Below, in pieces: positions 9,231 to 18,290 of a stretch of DNA of 64,000 nucleotides. Positions within the stretch are counted from its first letter, which is position 1; each line of letters opens with the position of its first letter. Source of the stretch: Streptomyces cellostaticus (GTDB lineage: Bacteria; Actinomycetota; Actinomycetes; Streptomycetales; Streptomycetaceae); NCBI RefSeq assembly GCF_001513965.1, contig NZ_KQ948021.1, positions 140,562-204,561 of the forward strand, given 5' to 3'. The translations under genes were made by a program, and so were the position numbers. A model generated the notes under the pieces. It had not been told where the DNA came from and searched no databases. It saw only the letters and a list, made by a program, of their open reading frames with translations.

Positions 9231-10713
9231 CGTTGTCGTCCCTGCCCTTGGTCTTCGGCAGGGCGAGCCTGATCTCCTCCCGCAGTTCATGGATCTTCGG
9301 GCAGCCGGAGTACTCGGCGGTGAGCCGGTACATCTGGCGCAGCCGGTCCCAGGTGCGGCGGGAGGAGTTCGAGCCCATCGACATCAGGGCCAGCCGTGCG
9401 TAGCGGTTGGCCTGTTCGGGGTCGTCGGCGATGAAGCAGGCCGAGGCCATGGAGAGATGGTCGAAGATCTTCGACCGCTCCCGTCCGTCGACGCGCAGGG
9501 CCAGGGCCTTGTCCGCGTAGTGCTGGGCGTGCACGGCCGCGCCCGGGTCGAACTCCGCGAGCGTGCGGTAGGCGAGGGCCTGCATGCCGTACAGATCCTC
9601 GTCCTTGAAGGTCTGCATCCAGTCCGGCGGTTCCAGGTCTCCGCGGTCGGAGACGAAGAGGTCCTCCGCCTGTCCGAGCGTGCGGCGCATCGCCTGGCCC
9701 TTGCCCATCGCCGCCTGTGCCCAGGCCTCGATGGTGTGGAACATCGCCTTGGTGCGCGGCTGGAGGCGCTCCCCCGAGCCGGAGTGGGCGAGCTTCATCA
9801 GGTCCAGCGCGTCGTCGGGCCGGCCGAGGTGGACCATCTGCCGGGCCGCCCGGGACAGGGCCTCTCCGGCCCGGGGCCGGTCACCGCCCTCGCGGGCGGC
9901 ATGGGCGGCGATGACGAAGTACTTCTGGGCCGTGGGCTCCAGACCGACGTCGTGCGACATCCAGCCCGCGAGGACGGCGAGGTTGGCGGCGACGCCCCAC
10001 AGGCGCCGCTGGAGATGGGGTGGATGGTGGTAGGCGAGCATGCCGCCCACCTCGTTGAGCTGTCCCACGACCGCCTTGCGCTGGAGCCCGCCGCCACGGG
10101 CCGCGTCCCAGGCGCGGAACACCTCGACCGAACGCTCCAGTTCCTCGATCTCCTGGGACCCGATGGGGGCGGCCTCATAGCGGTCGAACCCAGCGGGGTC
10201 GGCGTGCAGGGGGTCGTCGAGGACCGGGGCGTCGGTCTTCAGGGTCGGGTCGGAGTGCAGCCAGTCGTACATGGCTGCGCTGGTGAGTGTGGATCCCGCG
10301 GCGAGCGCGGCACCCGCGCCCACCAAGCCGCGTCGGTTGAGCATGAGGTCCATTCCCGTGAATTCGGTGAGGACCGCGGCGGTCCGTTCGGGCGCCCACG
10401 GCACTCCGTCGGGATGTTCCGCATTCCCGTCGCCCTGCCGTTTCCCTGTGCGCCCGTGCCGTACCAGACCGAGGTCCTCGATGGTCACGACACGGCCGAG
10501 ACGCTCGGTGAACAGAGCCGCCAGCACCCGCGGTACGGGATCGCGCGGGATCTCTCCCATGTCGATCCAACGCCGCACCCGGGAGGTGTCGGTCGACAGC
10601 TGGGGGTGGCCCATGGCCGCCGCCTGCTTGTTGACCAGCCTCGCGAGTTCGCCCTTGGACCAGCCGGCCAGGCCGAACAGGTCCGCAAGGCGGGTGTTGG
10701 GTTGTCCGCTCAC
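9217..10713 (-). CDS. NsdA/NsdB-like TPR regulator of differentiation
   Basis: A 498-residue cytosolic regulator very like the Streptomyces proteins NsdA/NsdB, whose loss increases antibiotic production or sporulation in S. coelicolor. Residues 1-70 (RLADLFGLAGWSKGELARLV, then SRVRRWIDMGEIPRD) form a helix-turn-helix-like region. A hydrophobic Ala/Gly patch (NRRGLVGAGAALAAG) follows near residue 130, and the C-terminal 300 residues are helical TPR-like repeats (LGRPDDALDLMKLAHSG, RTLAEFDPGAAVHAQHYADK). GTG at 10713 follows a GGGGG tract; upstream codons lack family similarity. The neighbour is not amtB-glnK as recalled for nsdA, so which paralogue this is remains open. Confidence 0.75.
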   Translation of the reverse strand: MSGQPNTRLADLFGLAGWSKGELARLVNKQAAAMGHPQLSTDTSRVRRWIDMGEIPRDPVPRVLAALFTERLGRVVTIEDLGLVRHGRTGKRQGDGNAEHPDGVPWAPERTAAVLTEFTGMDLMLNRRGLVGAGAALAAGSTLTSAAMYDWLHSDPTLKTDAPVLDDPLHADPAGFDRYEAAPIGSQEIEELERSVEVFRAWDAARGGGLQRKAVVGQLNEVGGMLAYHHPPHLQRRLWGVAANLAVLAGWMSHDVGLEPTAQKYFVIAAHAAREGGDRPRAGEALSRAARQMVHLGRPDDALDLMKLAHSGSGERLQPRTKAMFHTIEAWAQAAMGKGQAMRRTLGQAEDLFVSDRGDLEPPDWMQTFKDEDLYGMQALAYRTLAEFDPGAAVHAQHYADKALALRVDGRERSKIFDHLSMASACFIADDPEQANRYARLALMSMGSNSSRRTWDRLRQMYRLTAEYSGCPKIHELREEIRLALPKTKGRDDNGAQA

Positions 10714-10774
10714 GTCAAGCCCCCAGGTTCTCGGCTGAGTTGACAGTAGCCCCGTGGAGGTTGCCGGGCGACTA

Positions 10775-10800
10775 TTCGCCACGGTTCGCCAGGGTGCGCC
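10775..10800. promoter_or_regulatory. Three 10-bp direct repeats upstream of the Nsd-like gene
   Basis: TTCGCCACGG, TTCGCCAGGG and TGCGCCAGAT follow each other at exactly 10-bp spacing, about 62-87 bp upstream of the Nsd-like GTG. Repeats on one helix face are typical of OmpR/PhoB-type response-regulator boxes. The sequence does not match the usual PHO box (GTTCACC, 11 bp). Confidence 0.4.
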
Positions 10801-10871
10801 AGATGGTGTGCCACTGGGCATCGGGTGTCAGGTAGGAAAGCGCCACCCCGACCCGGTCGCTGCTCTCAGCG

Positions 10872-10910
10872 TCACTGCTCCAGGTGTCACTGCTTGTTGT
10901 GTCACTGCTG
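10872..10910. promoter_or_regulatory. Three 15-bp direct repeats (GTCACTGCT iterons)
   Basis: The 9-bp core GTCACTGCT starts at 10872, 10887 and 10902, an exact 15-bp period, with a degenerate copy just before. The array sits in the 341-bp divergent space (10714-11054) between the Nsd-like and kinase genes. It is too short and isolated for an origin and fits a multimeric regulator-binding site. Nothing else in this space was recognised as a gene. Confidence 0.45.
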
Positions 10911-11054
10911 TATGTGATGGGTGCATTCCCCAGGGTGCACCCAGGCGGCCGGGCCGGGTGGGCGTATGCAGGCGAAGCCACTCCTTCGGGCGGGGACTTC
11001 GAGCATGGACTTACAGGCAGGCACCGCAGGCACACGAAGGGATCTGTATCTCCC

Positions 11055-12200
11055 ATGTACGCAGCATCATCCTCCGTGTCCGCTCCGCCCCGGCCGCTGC
11101 GTCCCCGCCCGGCGGGCGGCGGGCCGTATCTCGAACCGGCGGCGCGGCCGGGAGCCCCAGTGCTGGGCGGGGGCCGACCGCGGCGCGTTCCGGGACAGCC
11201 CGGTGGCCAACCGCTCAGCGGGAGACTCGACTTGTCCGGTCCCCAGGGAGCGCAGCTGCGCACCGCGATCGCCTCGGTGCACCGGATCTGTCCGGAGTTC
11301 GCGCCGGTGCAGGTGCTGCGCCGCAGCGGGCGGTCCGTCCTCCTCGTGGGGACGACGGGACGCAGCACGGCCGTGGCCAAGTGTCTCCTGGACCAGTCGC
11401 CCGCCTGGTCGGAGCGGATCCGCCACGAAATAGCCGCATACCGCTCGTTCGTCAGGCACCGGCCGCCGGTCCGGGTGCCCAGGCTGATCGCAGCGGACCC
11501 GGACAACTGCACCCTGGTGATCGAGCGCATGCCGGGCCGGGTGGCGGCGCTCCAGCGGCATCCGGTGGAGGCACCGCCCCGGCCGGACATCCGGACCGCG
11601 CTCGGCGCGATCTGCCGGCTGAACGCCTGGCGGCCCCCGGCGGGCACCTTCGACGCCCCCTTGGACTACGCGGCCCGCATCTCCCGGTACCACGAGCTGG
11701 GACTGCTGACCGACCGGGACCTCGGCGACCTGCAGAAGCTGCTGCACGGCATCGCGCACGCGGCAGGCCGCCAGGGGATGGGCCAGTTCTGCCACGGCGA
11801 CGCCCTGCTCTCGAACATCCTGCTCTCACCGGCCGGTCCAGTGCTGGTGGACTGGGAGCACGCGGGCTGGTATCTGCCGGGGTACGACCTGGCGACGCTG
11901 TGGCTGGTCCTCGGGGACGCGCCGGTGGCCCGGCGTCAGATCAGCCAGATCGCCCAGTCGGCGGGCCCGGCATCGAGGGACGCCTTCCTGGTGAACCTGA
12001 TGCTCCTGCTGACCCGGGAGATCCGTACCTACGAGACGGCCGTGCAGCGTTCGATGCACGACACGACCCCGGCGGCACCGGGCATGGCCCACCCGGGCGC
12101 TGCGCCGTCCGGCGAGGAACAGCGGCTGCTGCTCAGGCGGCTGCACGACGACTGCCAGCTGGCCCGCCGGGCCGTGCGCGCTGCGGTCGGCACTCGCTGA
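11055..12200 (+). CDS. Aminoglycoside phosphotransferase (APH)-fold kinase
   Basis: A 381-residue protein-kinase-like small-molecule kinase. The Brenner motif FCHGDALLSNIL carries catalytic His/Asp and metal-binding Asn, followed by VLVDWEHAGW (DFG equivalent). The ATP-binding lobe includes TAVAKCLL. The first 50 residues are Pro/Ala-rich and probably disordered. ATG at 11055 is preceded by GAAGGG at 13 nt; a longer in-frame start at 10884 would run through the 15-bp repeats and is unlikely. The substrate is unknown; such genes are usually housekeeping or metabolite kinases rather than resistance genes. Confidence 0.75.
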   Translation: MYAASSSVSAPPRPLRPRPAGGGPYLEPAARPGAPVLGGGRPRRVPGQPGGQPLSGRLDLSGPQGAQLRTAIASVHRICPEFAPVQVLRRSGRSVLLVGTTGRSTAVAKCLLDQSPAWSERIRHEIAAYRSFVRHRPPVRVPRLIAADPDNCTLVIERMPGRVAALQRHPVEAPPRPDIRTALGAICRLNAWRPPAGTFDAPLDYAARISRYHELGLLTDRDLGDLQKLLHGIAHAAGRQGMGQFCHGDALLSNILLSPAGPVLVDWEHAGWYLPGYDLATLWLVLGDAPVARRQISQIAQSAGPASRDAFLVNLMLLLTREIRTYETAVQRSMHDTTPAAPGMAHPGAAPSGEEQRLLLRRLHDDCQLARRAVRAAVGTR

Positions 12201-12214
12201 CGGGGACGACGGTT

Positions 12215-12247
12215 CCGCGGTGTGCCCAGAGCGGCGGCGCACCGCGG
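12215..12247 (+). terminator. Putative hairpin after the APH-fold kinase gene
   Basis: Perfect 8-bp arms CCGCGGTG / CACCGCGG separated by 17 nt, beginning 14 nt after the kinase stop codon. There is no U-run, as is usual for Streptomyces terminators. The long loop makes it moderate evidence. Confidence 0.45.
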
Positions 12248-12382
12248 ACCTTCGTGTGTACGGCCCTGGCCGACGGGCGGCCAGTGGTGTACGCCACTGA
12301 CGCCCCGCAGGCCCGCGCACCGCCGCCGCGAAACTCGCCGAAACCCGCCGTGACATGGGAAATCACTGGTGTGAGGGCATCA

Positions 12383-12411
12383 TTGACGGATCGTCGGCAA
12401 GCCGGTACCAC
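12383..12411 (+). promoter_or_regulatory. Putative promoter of the amidase gene
   Basis: TTGACG (12383-12388), a 17-bp spacer and TACCAC (12406-12411) resemble a vegetative Streptomyces promoter. It leaves a leader of about 50 nt before the TTG start. The -10 is weak at its last position. Confidence 0.4.
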
Positions 12412-12467
12412 TGACCCAGCTCGGCGCCGCACTGCCCCGCCACGCCCGCCCGTCACAGGAGGCCGCA

Positions 12468-14438
12468 TTGCGAGGTTCCGCCACCGACCCCACGTCCACG
12501 CCCGGCCACAGACACGTGCGGCGGACCGCCGGCACGCTCGCCTCCGCGGCCCTGCTGTTGCCGCTGCTCGGCGCGGCCCCCGCCCAGAGCACCCCCGCGC
12601 CCTCCGCCGACCGGCTCCAGCGTGCCTTCGCCACCGCGGCCGCCGAGTACCACGTGCCGCAGAGCGTCCTGCTGGCCGTCTCCTATCTCCAGTCCCGCTG
12701 GGACGCGCACGCCGGGGCGCCCAGCGTGACCGGCGGCTACGGCCCGATGCACCTCACCGACGCCCGCACCGCGCTCGCCACGACCGAGCACCTCGCCGAG
12801 GGCACCGAGGACGCCCGTGGCGATGCCGCCCGCGCGGCCCTGCACCCCGACATCAAGCTGCCGGCGAACCCGGCGCTTCCGGCCCGCCTCAGGACGCTGC
12901 CCAAGGCGGCCGAGCTGACCGGACTCCCGGCGCAAGAGCTGCGTTCCGACCCGGCCGCCAACATCGCGGGCGGCGCCGCCCTGCTCGCGGCCGCCCAGAA
13001 GCAACTGGGCGAGCCGCTGAGCGCCGACCCGGGCGACTGGTACGGGGCGGTGGCCCGCTTCTCCGGCGCGGACGACACGGCGACCGCGGCGGCGTACGCG
13101 AACGACGTGTACGACGTGCTGCGCACCGGCGAGGAGCGCGTCACGGACGACGGGCAGCTGGTCCTGCTCGCGGCACAGCCGCACCTCGCCGCCGTCACCG
13201 CCCAGCTGAAGCGGGCCGGTCTGCGCACGCTGCCGGCTGACGGTACCGAGTGCCCGCTGTCGGTGTCCTGCGAGTGGATCCCGGCGCCGTACGCCCAGTT
13301 CGGGAACGACGACTACGGCAACCACGACCTCGGCGACCGTCCGGTGTCGCAGGGCATCAAGTACATCGTCATCCATGACACGGAGGGCCACTGGGACGGG
13401 GTACTCAACCTGATCCAGGACCCCACCTATGTGTCCTGGAACTACACCATCCGGTCCACCGACGGTCTGATCGCCCAGCACGTCAAGGCGCAGGACGTGG
13501 CCTGGCACGCGGGCAACTGGTACCTCAACGCGAAGTCCGTCGGCATCGAACACGAGGGTTTCCTCGCCTCGCCGGACGCCTGGTACACGGAGGCGATGTA
13601 CCGGTCCTCGGCGCGGCTGGTGCGGTATCTGGCCCGCAGGTACGACATCCCGCTGGACCGGCAGCACATCCTGGGCCACGACAACGTGCCCGGTCCGACC
13701 GCCTCCGTCATCCCCGGCATGCACACGGACCCGGGCCCGTACTGGGAGTGGCGACACTACTTCGAGCTGCTGGGCCACCCCTTCGAGCGCACGGGCGGCA
13801 GGCACTCCTCTCTGGTGACGATCATGCCGGACTACGCCGCCAACCAGCCGGTGTACACGGGCTGCACCGCCAAGGGCGAGCCCTGCGCGGCGCACGGATC
13901 GAGCGAGGTGCGGCTGTACTCCGATCACGACGAGAACGCACCGCTGCTCAAGGACATCGGCCTGAAGACGGATCCGACCGATGGGGTGAACGACCTCTCC
14001 TCCCGGGTCTCCACCGGTCAGCAGTACGCGGTCGCCGACCGCTGGGGCGAGTGGACGGCGATCTGGTACCTCGGGCAGAAGGCCTGGTTCGAGAACCCGC
14101 GCAAGGAGCCCACGGCGGTGCGGGCGTCCGGTCTTGTCGTCACTCCGAAGGACGGCGTGGCGAGCGTCCCGGTGTACGGCAGGGCGTACCCGGAGAAGGA
14201 GGCCTACCCGGCAGGGGTGCCCGCGCAGTCGGTGGTGGCGCTGCCGTACACGATTCCGGCGGGGCAGAAGTACGTGGTCGGTGACGTGGTGCCGGGCGAG
14301 TACTACTACGCGGTCACCTTCACCACCGACTCGCACCGGGTCGTGGTGGGCAAGGATCTGTACTACGAGATCCAGTACGGCCACCGGGTGGCGTTCGTGC
14401 GCGCCGCGGACGTCCGTCTGGAGGGATCCGCCCGCTAG
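12468..14438 (+). CDS. Secreted N-acetylmuramoyl-L-alanine amidase (Amidase_2/PGRP fold)
   Basis: A 656-residue exported peptidoglycan hydrolase. The start is a TTG, decided by ACAGGAGG at 12455-12462 just upstream. Residues 18-42 form a Sec signal peptide; about 50-215 are a helical domain resembling a lytic-transglycosylase fold (VPQSVLLAVSYLQSRWDA) without an obvious catalytic Glu. About 280-430 are the zinc amidase, with ligands His303 (IVIHDTEG), His404 (LGHDNVPGP) and Asp421 (HTDPGPYW). The C-terminal 200 residues contain SH3-like beta segments (VYTGCTAKGEPCAAHGSSEV). It cleaves the muramyl-alanine bond during wall turnover. Confidence 0.88.
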   Translation: MRGSATDPTSTPGHRHVRRTAGTLASAALLLPLLGAAPAQSTPAPSADRLQRAFATAAAEYHVPQSVLLAVSYLQSRWDAHAGAPSVTGGYGPMHLTDARTALATTEHLAEGTEDARGDAARAALHPDIKLPANPALPARLRTLPKAAELTGLPAQELRSDPAANIAGGAALLAAAQKQLGEPLSADPGDWYGAVARFSGADDTATAAAYANDVYDVLRTGEERVTDDGQLVLLAAQPHLAAVTAQLKRAGLRTLPADGTECPLSVSCEWIPAPYAQFGNDDYGNHDLGDRPVSQGIKYIVIHDTEGHWDGVLNLIQDPTYVSWNYTIRSTDGLIAQHVKAQDVAWHAGNWYLNAKSVGIEHEGFLASPDAWYTEAMYRSSARLVRYLARRYDIPLDRQHILGHDNVPGPTASVIPGMHTDPGPYWEWRHYFELLGHPFERTGGRHSSLVTIMPDYAANQPVYTGCTAKGEPCAAHGSSEVRLYSDHDENAPLLKDIGLKTDPTDGVNDLSSRVSTGQQYAVADRWGEWTAIWYLGQKAWFENPRKEPTAVRASGLVVTPKDGVASVPVYGRAYPEKEAYPAGVPAQSVVALPYTIPAGQKYVVGDVVPGEYYYAVTFTTDSHRVVVGKDLYYEIQYGHRVAFVRAADVRLEGSAR

Positions 14439-14450
14439 CCCGGCCCCTGC

Positions 14451-14948
14451 TCAGCCCTGCTGGAACAGCTCCGCCGGGAGCGGCTTCAGCAGGGCGTACA
14501 GGTCGTCGGTGATGGGGCGGTCCCAGGCGGCGATGGTCACGAGGATGCCGTCGCTGCGGTCGAACTGGACGCAGGAGATACGGCTCTCGGAGAGCTTCAG
14601 ACGGCGCACGATCAGCAGGTTGTCGCCCTGGAGGACCGGGGTGTCCTCGGTGCCGACGACAGTGACCTCCTCGTCGTTCTCCAGCGCCAGCAGCAGCTGG
14701 CCCACCTCGAAGGGGATCTCGCCCTCGACGACGTCCCGGGCCGGGGAGCCTTCGGGGAGATTGCCGATGATCATGGCGGGGCCCCGGCCGCCGAACAGGT
14801 CGTAGCGCAGGAAGACACCCTGGCAGGTGCCGTCGGGGGCGGGCAGCAGGCCCGCGCCGAGGTTGCCCGGCCAGTCGCCCGGGTCCATGGCCAGCACGTC
14901 GAAGTCGGGCCCGGCAGGAGTGGCGCTACGGCGGCGGAGGAACGACAT
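14451..14948 (-). CDS. Conserved Streptomyces hypothetical protein (165 aa)
   Basis: A compact protein starting MSFLRRRS, with no signal peptide or membrane segment. Features include PAMIIGNLPEGSPARDVV, VGQLLLALENDEEVTVVG and VQFDRSDGILVTIAAWDRP. Base 3 of codons is strongly GC-biased and the reading frame is intact, so it is very likely real. No function recognised. It is convergent with the amidase gene (12-bp gap) and lies immediately downstream of the decayed LAL regulator on the same strand. Confidence 0.65.
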   Translation of the reverse strand: MSFLRRRSATPAGPDFDVLAMDPGDWPGNLGAGLLPAPDGTCQGVFLRYDLFGGRGPAMIIGNLPEGSPARDVVEGEIPFEVGQLLLALENDEEVTVVGTEDTPVLQGDNLLIVRRLKLSESRISCVQFDRSDGILVTIAAWDRPITDDLYALLKPLPAELFQQG

Positions 14949-15039
14949 GCGGCCATGGTACGTGTACGCGCGTGGTCGGCGACGTGCGGGCGCCCCAGGG
15001 GCGCCCTTCCCGCGTCGCCTCGCCCAGCGCCGCCGTCGG

Positions 15040-16000
15040 CCCCGACCAGTCGTCCCCACCTTCCGGTACAACGCCGAGAGCAGGCGTACGACGGCCTGCT
15101 GAGGCGGTCGGCGAGCCGGGTGAGGCGGCGGGAGCGGGATGGGTGGTCGGGCTCGTCGGCGCGGAAGGCGTCCCCCCATGAACTGCTCGGCGACCATGCA
15201 CATCCTGACCCCGCGCGTCGCTGGTCGGACGGATCTCGCGGGCGAGCGTGTCGCAGGCCTCGGCGAGGTGGTCGCTGTGGGCGAGGACCGGGGAGAGGCG
15301 GTAGACGATGTTGTGCCGCAGCTCGGGTGCGGCGATGGGCTCTCGAGGGCGGCCCGCAGGTGGTGGCCGGTGGTGGCCGGTTCGGTGAGCACGGAGGCGC
15401 AGCCCAGCTCGTACAGGTCGGCCGCCGGGTCCCCGGGGGGGTGGTTCGCGCAGTGCACGGGCGAGGTGGCTGCGGGCGGCGGCGGGGACGCCGGCCCGCA
15501 GGGTCTCACCGGCGGCGGCACGCAGTTGCTGCACGACCCAGGGATCGCCGTCGGGGGGGGTCCTCCAGGAGGTGGCGGGCGGCGGCGGGGGGGGGACCCT
15601 GTCCCTCGTTGATCACGCACCAGGCGGCCCGGCCGTGCAGGGCGACGCGGACGCTGGTCGGGATGGCGCGGTGGACGGCGGTCGCGATCAGCGGGTGGAC
15701 GAACTTCAGGGTGCCCGCGGCGGTCACGGTGCCGGTGAGGATGCGGGCGTCGCGCAGCGCGTTGGCGGTCTCCTCGGGGCCCAGTCCGGCGACGGCGGCG
15801 GCGAGGTCGCGCAGCAGGTGGGCCCCGGCCGCGTTGGGGGCGAGTCCACGGCCGCGCACCTTGGCGGTCAGCTCGACGGCCTCGAAGGGGTTGCCCGCGG
15901 TGACGGCCGGCACTCGCGGCAGAACTCGTCGCCGGCGTGCGTGCCGGGGACTCCCGTACGAGGCGGGCGATGGCGGCAACGCTGAGCGACTCCAGGCCGG
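15040..16000 (-). pseudogene. Decayed LAL (AAA+ LuxR) regulator
   Basis: Pieces of a LAL transcriptional regulator are spread over at least three reading frames on the minus strand. In order they are LSVAAIARLVRES, then VTAGNPFEAVELT to KFVHPLIATAVHRAIPTSVR, then LRHNIVYRLSPVLAHSDHLA, and finally LLSALYRKVGT from the HTH. Each matches a segment of the intact regulator at 35665-38568 (LSATAVARIVRDE, VTGGNPFEAVELA, EFAHPLIATTIYRSIPSHLR, LRASIVYRLTQALAHTDQLA, LLASVYRKIGT). The N-terminal ATPase half is missing. The boundaries are approximate. Confidence 0.75.
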
Positions 16001-16265
16001 CGGGGCGTCCGCCCGCGCGGCCGGGTAGTCCGCGGAACGACTCGACGTGGCGGCCGCCCTCGGTGGGGGCGCACAGACGGACAGCACGGTGCGCCCCAGG
16101 GCCGTGGCACGGTCGGCGGACTTCGGTGAGGAGGGTGGTCTGCCGATTCCGGCGCGGACGGCGAACGCGAGCAGGGCCCTTTTCGACGAGCCGATATCCC
16201 GGGGGCAACAACTGGACGCGACCAAGCATCGGGTGTGAACTATATATGGGTGACGGAGGTGGAAG

Positions 16266-18290
16266 ATGAAAGGTCTACCATTCCGCCTGGAAATCATTGA
16301 AACCGACACCAGTTGGATCGTCACGTGCTCGTCCGAGTGCGGTGAAGCAATAATCCGGGTCCCTCCACCATATTCAGAAAGCGAACTTCAGAAAGCACTG
16401 GCCGACGTGGCGATTTCCCTGACCAAGTCGTACAGCCCGAGCATCACCCGCGGAGACGCTTCGACAGAGAGGCCTGTACTGGAATTCGGAAAACGTCTCG
16501 CCCACACACTGCTGCGCGACGAAATATCCATCCAGTTCGACAGGTGCAGGAATCTCGCCAAGTCGCAGGAAAAATCACTGCGCATACTGCTGCGGACGAA
16601 CGGCCCACGCGTCGATCGAATCCCCTGGGAATACCTGGCCGATCCTTCCCGAGACGATTATCTCGCCCTTCGCGTTCCGGTCGTGCGGTACCTGCGAGTC
16701 ATGAACCCGCCACCCCCACTGCCGCTCACCCCACCGCTCCGCGTCCTCGGTATCTCGGCGCGCCCGAGCGACCTGCCTCAACTGGATGAAAAGCGAGAAA
16801 GGGAAAAAATAGAAAGAGCCTTCCGCCAGAACAACTCCGCCAACGTGGATGTCCATTGGCTGGCCGGGGACCGCTGGCACGATCTCGCGAAGGAACTACG
16901 ATCCGGTTCCTGGCATGTACTTCACTGCGTCTGCCACGGTGGATTCGACGAGGAACGAAATTCCGGATATATTCAGCTCTCCGGCGACGACGGGGCGGCA
17001 CGGCGCCTCTACGCCAGTGATTTCGACAGACTGATCACGGACAGCCCAAACCTGCGTCTCATCGTACTGAACGCCTGTGAATCAGCGACGAGCAGGTCCG
17101 ACGACATCTTCACGAGTACGGCCGCCAACCTCGTACGGGCCGGCGTTCCGGCCGTTGTCGCCATGCAATACGAGATCACTGACACGGCTGCCTTCACCTT
17201 TTCGTCCGCGTTCTACGAGCGGATCGCCGAAGGTTCACCTGTCGACAAGGCGATGACGCTGGCCCGCGAAGAAGTGAAGATGACTCTCGGCAGCCTGGAG
17301 TGGGCAACGCCCGTATTGATTCTCGCATCCGATCAGACCCGCATCTTTTCGTTGCGGAATTCGGAGACGACGCCCATACCGAGGCCGCCTGCCAAGAGGC
17401 TCGCCGAGGTGGGTCCGTGCAGTCATGTGGCGCTCGGGCCCTCCAACTTGCTGGCCACGGCGTGTGTCGACGGTGTGGTCCGGATCTTCGACGGGACCGA
17501 CGGCAGACCTGTCTGCCAGTGCATGCCTGTCCAGCGCGAGGAACCTGTGCGGGTCGCCTGGAGCCCCTGGCGACGGCATGTGGCCAGTCGGCACCGGGAC
17601 GGCACCGTCATCGTCTGGGACCTCCAGACCCGGGCACCTGTGCTCGTCATCGGAGCCGGAGGGCAGGACGACAGTCTCGCGTTCAGTGCGGACGGTCGCT
17701 GGCTCGCTCTGACCGCCGGGGATCACGTCCACGTCTATGACGTACGGGGTGCCCGAGTGCGGGATCTGCCCGTCTGGTCCCGGAAGGAGGTCTGTCGGCC
17801 AGGTCAGCCCAGAACCCTCGGCCCCATCGTCTTCGCGCCGGGCGACCGGCATGTCGTCGTCGCGTGCGGCGACGGACTCGTGCGGCAGTTGAACGTGCAG
17901 GGCAAGGTCGTCACAAGATGGCCGCACCCCCTGCCCGTCAGCTCCCTGGCCGTCACCGCTGATCGCCTTGCCACGGGCTGCTTGGACGGCCGAGTCCGCC
18001 TGTGGTCCTGGGAAGGCCGTCCCCTGCAGCACACCGACCCTGGGCGACACGCTGCCCACCTGGCTCTCTCGGCCGATCTCCCGCTGCTCGCCATGGCTGA
18101 CGACGAGGGGAATGTCGTCATCCGCGATCTGGTCGGCTGGAACGCGACCACGGCCACAAGACTGACGAGCCCACCCGCGGGACTGGCCTTCCTCGACAGC
18201 CGTGGAGGACTGGTGACCGGTACCCGCGCGGGAGTTGTCGAACGTTGGTCACTGCCCGAATGGACGGCCGCGGAAGGAAGCGCGTCATGA
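16266..18290 (+). CDS. CHAT-domain cysteine protease fused to WD40 repeats
   Basis: A 674-residue cytosolic protein. Residues 1-115 are an N-terminal region; about 117-360 form a CHAT (caspase-like) protease domain with IPWEYLADP, the catalytic His in HVLHCVCHGG (His224) and the catalytic Cys in LIVLNACESATS (Cys271). Residues about 380-674 are WD40-like blades (VIVWDLQTRAP, VRLWSWEGRPL, VVIRDLVGWN) that could act as sensor or scaffold. ATG at 16266 follows GGAGGTGGAAG, with TATATA at 16241-16246 a possible -10. The first half is clearly less GC-rich than its neighbours (A-rich codons near 16380-17050), a sign of transfer. The next gene overlaps by 4 nt (ATGA). Confidence 0.85.
   Translation: MKGLPFRLEIIETDTSWIVTCSSECGEAIIRVPPPYSESELQKALADVAISLTKSYSPSITRGDASTERPVLEFGKRLAHTLLRDEISIQFDRCRNLAKSQEKSLRILLRTNGPRVDRIPWEYLADPSRDDYLALRVPVVRYLRVMNPPPPLPLTPPLRVLGISARPSDLPQLDEKREREKIERAFRQNNSANVDVHWLAGDRWHDLAKELRSGSWHVLHCVCHGGFDEERNSGYIQLSGDDGAARRLYASDFDRLITDSPNLRLIVLNACESATSRSDDIFTSTAANLVRAGVPAVVAMQYEITDTAAFTFSSAFYERIAEGSPVDKAMTLAREEVKMTLGSLEWATPVLILASDQTRIFSLRNSETTPIPRPPAKRLAEVGPCSHVALGPSNLLATACVDGVVRIFDGTDGRPVCQCMPVQREEPVRVAWSPWRRHVASRHRDGTVIVWDLQTRAPVLVIGAGGQDDSLAFSADGRWLALTAGDHVHVYDVRGARVRDLPVWSRKEVCRPGQPRTLGPIVFAPGDRHVVVACGDGLVRQLNVQGKVVTRWPHPLPVSSLAVTADRLATGCLDGRVRLWSWEGRPLQHTDPGRHAAHLALSADLPLLAMADDEGNVVIRDLVGWNATTATRLTSPPAGLAFLDSRGGLVTGTRAGVVERWSLPEWTAAEGSAS

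Noticed and set aside
10872..10910. Replication-origin iterons
   Set aside because: Only three copies, no rep gene, no AT-rich unwinding region.
10772..10930. Small minus-strand gene upstream of the Nsd-like gene
   Set aside because: The frame is open and ends with a protein-like stretch, but its Ser-Ser-Asp-Thr repeats are just translated 15-bp DNA repeats and there is no clear start.
11055..12200. Aminoglycoside-resistance gene
   Set aside because: Only the general APH kinase fold is visible; the gene sits beside a conserved developmental regulator, with no resistance context.
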